Of a DNA stretch of 64,000 nucleotides, positions 58,309-64,000 are shown piece by piece. The DNA lies in contig DJGV01000005.1 in NCBI GenBank assembly GCA_002432805.1, forward strand, positions 4,645 through 68,644, read 5' to 3'. The first letter of the stretch is position 1. Every line of letters starts with the position of its first letter. The notes under the pieces were generated by a model. It saw only the letters and a program-made list of their open reading frames with translations. It was not told the origin of the DNA and made no database searches. Source of the DNA: Fervidobacterium sp. UBA5837. Its GTDB lineage: Bacteria; Thermotogota; Thermotogae; Thermotogales; Fervidobacteriaceae. Both the position numbers and the translations under genes were made by a program.

Positions 58309-59295
58309 TCATGCCCCATCAAACTCATCAGCCTTATCGGTAACCTCAAACGTCTTCATATTGATATTTTCTTGAAAAAACCTTACACAACTGTATCCGA
58401 TAATTCTTCTAAACACATACGAACTCTTGTGACCTGAGGGTATAATGATCTTCTTTCCATTTGGCAGCAGCTCATACACACCGGCATATGATTGAGCTGG
58501 AATGACCTTATCAAAAATGCCTTGGAACATAAGCACAGGTTGATTGATGAACTTTGCATACGACAGTGGGTCATAATGGAAACAAGAAGGAGTAAGCGCG
58601 AATATGTCATCAATATCTTTGAGCTGTGCAATCTGCGCTCTGCTCTTGCATCTGAGCTTAACGCATAGCTCTTCATCTTTGCACCCCCACTCATTACTGT
58701 ACTTTTCATATCCATCTCTCACAGGGCCGAGGTAAGGTGAATACCAATTGATCCATCTCCAGTCCCCGCCAGTAAACGCAAGTACGCCGGCATTCAAGCG
58801 TTTATCAAGTGCAAGTACCATCGTTGCAATCATCCCACCAAAACTGAAGCCCATCAACGAAGTTGGCAATTTTGCAGATTCTGGCGATGATTCTATCAAA
58901 TCCATCGTCCGCCGTACATCCTTTATTGCTTGATGAAATCTCACAATACAATGTGCTGGAGACTGATGGAAGAAAGGTTCTCCACCCTCCCAGTCCGGCT
59001 TTCCTCTTTCCAAGTGGTATGGGTGAATTAAGAAATAAACATTTATGCCTTGCTTTGCAAAATACTGTCCAAACCACATCAAATAACGTACATGTCCATT
59101 ACCTATTCCATGGAGGAATATGAGGTTCATCCAAGGATTTTTAGCCTCGTAATAATGTACAAGCACTCTCTTGGCTTCCGGTACATCCGGTTCATACACA
59201 GCATCAAACGAAAAAAGCACATGGTCATCAAATCGTTCCTTATTCAAATTGAAAGGAATATTCTTGTCATATTCATATATCTGCAAATCGCTCAC
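58309..59295 (-). CDS. Alpha/beta hydrolase family protein
   Basis: A 328-residue alpha/beta hydrolase without a signal peptide. LIFLHGIGNGHVRYL forms the oxyanion region, SLMGFSFGGMIATMVLA the nucleophile Ser elbow (near residue 150), FQGIFDKVIP the acid, and IIPSGHKSSYVFR the His. The Trp-rich mid region (FTGGDWRWINWYSPYLGP) may form a lid. The start may be GTG 59295 or TTG 59286, the latter with GAGGTGA five bases before it. Its promoter and first codons are duplicated at the right edge of the window. Substrate unknown. Confidence 0.85.
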   Translation of the reverse strand: MSDLQIYEYDKNIPFNLNKERFDDHVLFSFDAVYEPDVPEAKRVLVHYYEAKNPWMNLIFLHGIGNGHVRYLMWFGQYFAKQGINVYFLIHPYHLERGKPDWEGGEPFFHQSPAHCIVRFHQAIKDVRRTMDLIESSPESAKLPTSLMGFSFGGMIATMVLALDKRLNAGVLAFTGGDWRWINWYSPYLGPVRDGYEKYSNEWGCKDEELCVKLRCKSRAQIAQLKDIDDIFALTPSCFHYDPLSYAKFINQPVLMFQGIFDKVIPAQSYAGVYELLPNGKKIIIPSGHKSSYVFRRIIGYSCVRFFQENINMKTFEVTDKADEFDGA

Positions 59296-59385
59296 CTCAA
59301 AGAATGTGCATATTATATATTGTCTCCTAATATGATATTATGCCTTTTGCAGATTTTGTCAAGAAAGTCAGCTTAATAAACATCT
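59276..59385. repeat. Direct repeat copy A (promoter and 5' end of the hydrolase gene)
   Basis: A 110-base segment that matches 63891-64000 with three mismatches. It contains the hydrolase promoter, ribosome binding site and first codons. The two copies are offset by 4615 bases, and the second runs to the window edge. Confidence 0.95.
59335..59362 (-). promoter_or_regulatory. Promoter for the alpha/beta hydrolase gene
   Basis: On the minus strand TTGACA (59362-59357) and TAATAT (59340-59335) with a 16-base spacer, about 40 bases before the start codon. A strong sigma-70-like match, and part of the duplicated segment. Confidence 0.75.
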
Positions 59386-59443
59386 GATGAATTTACAGAT
59401 ATGGGCGGTAAATTGAACACTTGACATGGTCTAACACGTCATC

Positions 59444-59473
59444 TTGACTTTAATAAACGAAAAGTAGTATAAT
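59444..59473 (+). promoter_or_regulatory. Promoter for the lipoprotein-protease operon
   Basis: TTGACT at 59444-59449 and a perfect TATAAT at 59468-59473 with an 18-base spacer. The leader to the lipoprotein start is about 180 bases and contains the ATATCGTACC repeats. Confidence 0.7.
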
Positions 59474-59658
59474 AAGAAAACTTTATCGTACTGATTATAT
59501 CTTTCATGGGGGGAAAAGCAATATTGTTGTGCATGCTTCTTGTTTTCAAGCCACCCTTGTACCATACCACAATACCAAATTATTCTTCATTATTCTTCTT
59601 TCGAAATATCGTACCATATATCGTACCATAATGTCACCACTCAAAAGGGGGGATTTCA

Positions 59659-61617
59659 GTGAAATCTTCAACTGGTAGGAAGAGTACACTTGCAGTATTA
59701 ACACTCGTTTTGCTCTCGTTTTTCGTATTCACGGGTTGTGTGAATCTTTTCAACAAACCACCTGTCTGGAGTGATATTCCTGATCAGACGATTGGAAAAG
59801 GTGCAACGGTCACTCTCGATCTCAAAAGTTACGTTAGCGATCCAGAGAATGCACTGAAGTCGATCACACTAAAATCCGGTAGCGGCAGTATTTCTAACGG
59901 CGTTTACACGTGGACACCAACTGCGGAAGGTACTTACACGATAACAGCAGTTGCAGAAGACAACGCTGGTGCAAAGGCCGAAAAATCGTTTAACGTCATT
60001 GTAAATCCTTCAGCAACATTTGTGCTGGATACATCCGAATTCAATTCCGGTCCCGTTGTTGAAGGCGCAACTGTCGTTGTGAAAGATGCTGAAGGTACAG
60101 TGCGAGGAAGTGCTACAACAGATTCAAAAGGTAAAGCAACTGTCATTGCATGGGTAGAGAGTGAGGTTGAAGAGCTAAATGCGTTTATTAGCAAGCCAGG
60201 TTACGCAAAAGATGTGATATTTGGCGTTAGACTTGTTAAAGACCAGACGTACCAACTAACAACAACACTCAGAAAAGCTATGGTTGGAAAAACGACGACG
60301 GACGTACCAATCGATGTAGACGTAAATATCTACACAGATAGCACAAAGGCAACTCCAGTCGACCTGAACAATGTGACATCTGATAGTATATACGTTGTTG
60401 TAACAGCCACACCAACCGAGTTCACCGAAGGAATCAACGTAATCTATTCAAAGGCAAACGGTATCCCTGGCACAAGCTTTTTTGCTGGTCAGAGATTGTA
60501 TGGTTCAGGCGTTTCTCATGTTGAGGGTTTAGTTTCAGTCAAGGAGTTCAGCGGCATAATACCCCTTGTAACTGACGTATACGACCATAACGACAACAAA
60601 GTTGAGAAGTTACTATGGCTCAATATTGTAAGAACTCCTGCTGAAGGTGTTGTCGGATATCAAGTTAAGAAGTACACATCAAGATATACAACCAACTACG
60701 ATTTGCTTGCATACACTCGCCGCAGTGCAGTGGAATTTTACAGCAAACCACCTGTTGAAAAGCATGTGAAGGCAGCCAATCCAATTGACGAAGTAAACGG
60801 TGCTCCAGCTGACACAAACCTTTGGGTCGAGATACGGTGGTTAACTTGGGCTAGTGCTGCTCAGAGCGGCATCACAACTGCTCCGAAGTCTTATAATCTG
60901 TATAGATCATTTGACGGTACCAACTACGATTTGATTGTTACTACTTCGTCGATGCCTTACAGAGATTCATCACCACTCTTAGAAGTTGGAAAAGAGACTT
61001 GGTATGCTGTCTCTGCGGTATATGATGGATATGAAGCTACAAAAACAGTCATTGGTTCTGTCACACCACTTCCTATGGTTCAGATTGAATACACTGGTCC
61101 ATTAAATGGTGCGACAAATGTTTCAACAGATCCAACGTTCGGCTGGGAATACAAAGGGCTAGAAGCCTATCAACCATCTGACAGCTATACGACACTGAAA
61201 TATAGATGGGACATATGGCTGTACGACGAAACAGTAAATGACGGGGGATACTACAGTTTAGGCTTCGTAGCGGGAGGAGATGCATATTATTACAGTTTCC
61301 TGACACCTGCCACTTCTGTAGAGCTGAAATTCAGTGACTTTTATTGGGAGAACTCTATTGAAGATTATGGATATTACTGGGTTGATTTTGGAATCGGGTC
61401 ACCTTATGCGTACGATAGATTACAGAAAAATAAGACATATAGCTGGGGCAATGAGCTACTCGCTGCTCAGCTTGAATACAATGGACTTTCTCAAGAAGAT
61501 TCATCAAAGAAATTCAGATCAATTGCCTACTCGGTGCACACGGATCTAGTACCAAATCTGGCATCATATGCTTTAGATCCAGAGGTATACAACACATTCA
61601 CCACGGGTAGTAATTGA
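59659..61617 (+). CDS. Secreted lipoprotein with Ig-like and fibronectin-like domains
   Basis: A 652-residue lipoprotein with lipobox VFTGC (Cys27). Residues about 34-113 form an Ig/cadherin-like domain (WSDIPDQTIGKGATVTLDL, NGVYTWTPTAEGTYTITAVA). Next is a carboxypeptidase-regulatory-like beta domain (VVEGATVVVKDAEGTVRG). A fibronectin type III-like region follows near 380-460 (YNLYRSFDGTNYDLIV, WYAVSAVYDGYEATKTV), then a further beta domain. There is no enzyme motif; adhesion or substrate binding is inferred. The GTG start follows GGGGGGATTTCA. The protease gene follows after 14 bases, so they are probably co-expressed on the cell surface. Confidence 0.78.
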   Translation: MKSSTGRKSTLAVLTLVLLSFFVFTGCVNLFNKPPVWSDIPDQTIGKGATVTLDLKSYVSDPENALKSITLKSGSGSISNGVYTWTPTAEGTYTITAVAEDNAGAKAEKSFNVIVNPSATFVLDTSEFNSGPVVEGATVVVKDAEGTVRGSATTDSKGKATVIAWVESEVEELNAFISKPGYAKDVIFGVRLVKDQTYQLTTTLRKAMVGKTTTDVPIDVDVNIYTDSTKATPVDLNNVTSDSIYVVVTATPTEFTEGINVIYSKANGIPGTSFFAGQRLYGSGVSHVEGLVSVKEFSGIIPLVTDVYDHNDNKVEKLLWLNIVRTPAEGVVGYQVKKYTSRYTTNYDLLAYTRRSAVEFYSKPPVEKHVKAANPIDEVNGAPADTNLWVEIRWLTWASAAQSGITTAPKSYNLYRSFDGTNYDLIVTTSSMPYRDSSPLLEVGKETWYAVSAVYDGYEATKTVIGSVTPLPMVQIEYTGPLNGATNVSTDPTFGWEYKGLEAYQPSDSYTTLKYRWDIWLYDETVNDGGYYSLGFVAGGDAYYYSFLTPATSVELKFSDFYWENSIEDYGYYWVDFGIGSPYAYDRLQKNKTYSWGNELLAAQLEYNGLSQEDSSKKFRSIAYSVHTDLVPNLASYALDPEVYNTFTTGSN

Positions 61618-61631
61618 GGAAGGGGTGATAC

Positions 61632-63680
61632 ATGATGAAGAGACTTACTTTTATCTTCTTAGCGATATTAGTTTCCCTTTTTGTATTTGTATCCTGCACG
61701 CAGACAGTAAAACCTTTAACAAATAGCAATAATTCGATAGTCTTTGGTGAGCTGAAGCCAGGCGAATACACCGAAGGAATGGTCTTTGGCAACCTGATGC
61801 CAGGCGGATACACCGAAGGAAAGGTTATCGTTGGATATACCGACAGGGCATCTGCACTCAAAGTTGCAGAACTTCTGAATGGTAGTATTGTTGTTGATCT
61901 TCCAGAGATAAGCATGATTTCTATTAGTTTCGATGGAACGGTTGAACAGGCATATGGAATAATCAAAGAGGCAGATATCAAAGGTTTGAGGTATGTTGAA
62001 CCAAGTTACAAAAGAGAACTCATAGAACCAATGCCTGTTGATAACTCAACTATTCAGTCTTCCAAGAATGGCGTAAAGACGTTTTCTGACGGTTCATTGA
62101 GAGGTTCTGAAGAATTCAGTAAGTCCCTCTGGGGAATTGAAGCAATTGGTGCTGCTGAAGTTTGGTCAGAAGCAAGCGGAACAGATGTTGTTGTGGCAGT
62201 TGTCGATACCGGAGTTGATGGAACGCACCCAGACCTTGAAGGACAAGTTGGGATAGGATATAGACCATTGACTGGTGAACTACTTCCAGAAGGCACTGAT
62301 TCATCTTACGGTGGAGCACATGGTACGCACGTTGCTGGAACAATTGCTGCAAAGGCTGATGGGAAAGGCATTGTTGGCATTGCACCTAATGCAAAGATAA
62401 TGCCAGTTGTTATATTTGATACAGAAGGAGTCTTCGTTGGTGATGACTATGCAGCAGCAGGTATAATTTGGGCTGTAGAGAATGGTGCAGATGTGATGAA
62501 CAACTCTTGGGGCGGTTGGGGATATAGCCATACATTAAAGGCCGCATTTGATTATGCATTGGACAATAATGTCGTTGTGGTTGTGTCTGCAGGTAATGAC
62601 CACACAAATCAACATCTACAGTATCCTGCAGGCTATCCTGGAATAATAGAAGTTGCAGCGGTAGAGTTCAATGGCGGAGATTACAAAACAACACTATTTT
62701 CAAGTCGTAGTGATGGTATTGCAGTTGGAGCACCTGGCGTTAAAATTCTTTCAACAGTGCCATCGGACAGTTCTAAAGGAGCTGAGGGGTACAGTGTCGT
62801 TTCGGAGCAAAATAGTGGAACATACGATTACTACGATGGTACATCGATGGCATGCCCACACGTCACTGGTTCTGTAGCATTGCTATTGCAGAAATACCCT
62901 GATGCAAAACCATGGCAGATTAGAAGATTGCTCCAGCAAACGGCGGTTGATATCGATGATGATGGATGGGACCACAATTCTGGTTACGGTCTTATAAACT
63001 TAGAAAATGCATTCGACGAACCATTGCCTACAACAGGTGGGCTCACGTACAATATCGAAGTGACAGATGCATATGGCTCTTGGGCGGTACCAACAGTCTT
63101 TGTGACGATGAAACGTGTTGATGACGCGGGTACAAGCTACTATGCAAAGACGGACGACTGGGGCATTGCACACTTCTCCAACATCGATGCTGGAGAGTAC
63201 GAGCTCATCATCGGTGGACCGGATAGTTATGATAGGGTACTTGCCAATTTTGGTTATGGCAGTTATCCTGGTGGATTTGCTATCAACTATAGGATGGAAG
63301 AAGAAAGACAAATCACGGAAACAGTTAACCTTACAACTGACGCAACAAAGACCTATGCGTTCAGTTCCGAGTTCAAAGTTAAATTTGACACAGAGTTGCA
63401 AAATGAAGCAGAGATAGAGCTTACTCCTTTTCTAGCTTCTGACCCAGCAACCTGCGTTTATACAACAAATGAATTGGACTTGTCGAGAAATTCTGGATTA
63501 TTCGAACTCTCCGTTCGGCTAAAAGAGCCTGCAGCGACCGATACGACAATTGAGGGTACAGTAACACTAAATGGTTACGAAATCCCAATTAGTGGTATAA
63601 TGTCAGCAGGCAATCAAGCGGCATTTATTTCTGATGATACAAACTATATATGGTGGACGATATTTGGAAGTATCGAATGA
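61632..63680 (+). CDS. Subtilisin-like (S8) serine protease, fervidolysin-like lipoprotein
   Basis: A 682-residue exported protease. The signal ends at a lipobox with Cys22 (VFVSC). A propeptide follows (about 65-140, VIVGYTDRASALKVAELL). The subtilase domain has Asp192 in VVDTGVDGTHPD, His230 in GAHGTHVAGTIA, oxyanion Asn322 in SAGND and Ser405 in GTSMACPHVTG. Two C-terminal beta domains occupy about 465-680. The architecture resembles fervidolysin, the keratin-degrading protease of Fervidobacterium. Residues 37-64 contain a 14-residue tandem repeat. The ATG follows GGGGTGA. A strong terminator lies downstream. Protein-degrading function is well supported; keratinase activity is not shown. 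Confidence 0.92.
   Translation: MMKRLTFIFLAILVSLFVFVSCTQTVKPLTNSNNSIVFGELKPGEYTEGMVFGNLMPGGYTEGKVIVGYTDRASALKVAELLNGSIVVDLPEISMISISFDGTVEQAYGIIKEADIKGLRYVEPSYKRELIEPMPVDNSTIQSSKNGVKTFSDGSLRGSEEFSKSLWGIEAIGAAEVWSEASGTDVVVAVVDTGVDGTHPDLEGQVGIGYRPLTGELLPEGTDSSYGGAHGTHVAGTIAAKADGKGIVGIAPNAKIMPVVIFDTEGVFVGDDYAAAGIIWAVENGADVMNNSWGGWGYSHTLKAAFDYALDNNVVVVVSAGNDHTNQHLQYPAGYPGIIEVAAVEFNGGDYKTTLFSSRSDGIAVGAPGVKILSTVPSDSSKGAEGYSVVSEQNSGTYDYYDGTSMACPHVTGSVALLLQKYPDAKPWQIRRLLQQTAVDIDDDGWDHNSGYGLINLENAFDEPLPTTGGLTYNIEVTDAYGSWAVPTVFVTMKRVDDAGTSYYAKTDDWGIAHFSNIDAGEYELIIGGPDSYDRVLANFGYGSYPGGFAINYRMEEERQITETVNLTTDATKTYAFSSEFKVKFDTELQNEAEIELTPFLASDPATCVYTTNELDLSRNSGLFELSVRLKEPAATDTTIEGTVTLNGYEIPISGIMSAGNQAAFISDDTNYIWWTIFGSIE
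61740..61823 (+). repeat. 42-base in-frame tandem repeat in the protease gene
   Basis: Two 42-base units (61740-61781 and 61782-61823) encode VFGELKPGEYTEGM and VFGNLMPGGYTEGK, placed between the lipoprotein signal and the propeptide. The unit length is a multiple of three, so the frame is kept. Confidence 0.85.
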
Positions 63681-63714
63681 TTATTTAGAGAACGGAAACT
63701 CGTCTCATCAAAGA

Positions 63715-63740
63715 AAGCCCCCATTTCGGGGGCTTTTTTG
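63715..63740 (+). terminator. Intrinsic terminator after the protease gene
   Basis: AAAGCCCCC and GGGGGCTTT form a 9-bp stem around ATTTC, followed by a T run. A canonical terminator. Confidence 0.9.
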
Positions 63741-63890
63741 AATTAACAAATTAGCCATGAATTAAACATGAAGAAACTCAGGCCCCTTTGGTGGGGCTTC
63801 TAACGTAATATGTATTCTTATTGACCAACTATCAATTATCAAACATTTATCGTTGTTCATTACAGGAGTCCTATTGCAAAAATCGTTCAT

Positions 63891-64000
63891 TATATCTGCA
63901 AATCGCTCACCTCAAAACATGTGCATATTATGTATTGTCTCCTAATATGATATTATGCCTTTTGCAGATTTTGTCAAGAAAGTCAGCTTAATAAACATCT
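63891..64000. repeat. Direct repeat copy B (orphan hydrolase promoter region)
   Basis: Matches 59276-59385 with three mismatches. It keeps the minus-strand promoter and the GAGGTGA site, but the hydrolase frame reaches a stop right after the first codons (CAG ATA TAA). The homology probably continues beyond base 64000. Confidence 0.95.
63950..63977 (-). promoter_or_regulatory. Orphan duplicate of the hydrolase promoter
   Basis: TTGACA and TAATAT with a 16-base spacer, unchanged from the copy at 59335-59362. It points left toward the 3' end of the protease gene with no gene in between. Confidence 0.6.

Larger units (their letters stand above)
59296..59658. other. Divergent intergenic region between hydrolase and lipoprotein genes
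   Basis: About 360 bases. It contains the hydrolase promoter, a plus-strand promoter at 59444-59473, and a tandem ATATCGTACC motif near 59606-59630. No coding sequence is apparent. Confidence 0.7.
63681..64000. other. Intergenic region at the right edge
   Basis: About 320 bases with no gene. It holds the protease terminator, a second short GCCCC/GGGGC hairpin at 63782-63797 without a T run, and the second copy of the 110-base repeat that continues past the window. Confidence 0.8.

Noticed and set aside
63782..63797. Second terminator after the protease gene
   Set aside because: GCCCC/GGGGC forms only a 5-bp stem and is followed by TTCTAA rather than a T run; recorded in the intergenic note only.

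Overview
This 64 kb window reads as a chromosome segment of a thermophilic member of the Thermotogae, most likely Fervidobacterium. The clues are a fervidolysin-like subtilase, an Omp-alpha-like envelope spacer (SLH-like domain, long coiled coil, C-terminal anchor), low GC content, frequent TTG and GTG starts with strong GGAGG-type ribosome binding sites, and tightly packed long operons. Genus assignment is inference. I found no rRNA, tRNA, CRISPR array, insertion sequence or phage gene.

Bases 1-29,100 are almost entirely minus-strand. From the promoter-proximal end the order is: purine nucleoside phosphorylase, NrnA phosphoesterase, two giant pseudokinase/ATPase/diguanylate cyclase proteins, murB and an M18 aminopeptidase. 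Then comes a MarR-led envelope group (MarR, PEGA protein, SLH coiled-coil protein, a patatin and a degenerate patatin, an LptA-like protein). It runs into a housekeeping series (miaA, dnaX, pilT, prfA, upp, rho), a TPR membrane protein, two ArsB/NhaD-type transporters and endonuclease V, which is cut by the window edge.

Bases 29,100-33,500 hold a plus-strand PLP racemase and minus-strand YgiQ radical SAM and glutamine synthetase genes. From 33,600 to 56,800 the plus strand dominates: feoA-feoB plus a small membrane protein (iron uptake); a cobalamin riboswitch driving btuF-btuC without a visible btuD; a lipoprotein; two ABC-2 export modules; a SHOCT protein; an anchored alpha/beta hydrolase; a DUF47/PiT phosphate pair; a 2-hydroxyacid dehydrogenase; an RqcH/NFACT protein; uvrB; and two exported proteins sharing an unusual tyrosine-rich module.

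Bases 56,800-64,000 carry lpdA and an alpha/beta hydrolase on the minus strand, then a lipoprotein and a subtilisin-like protease on the plus strand. The 5' end of the hydrolase gene, with its promoter, recurs as a nearly identical 110-base repeat at the right edge. This implies a 4.6 kb tandem duplication of the lipoprotein-protease unit.

The most unusual content is the tandem pair of pseudokinase-STAND-GGDEF proteins in one apparent operon with NrnA, an enzyme family that can clear c-di-GMP breakdown products. Next are the duplicated protease unit, the repeated tyrosine-rich module, and an E. coli-type frameshift heptamer inside dnaX.
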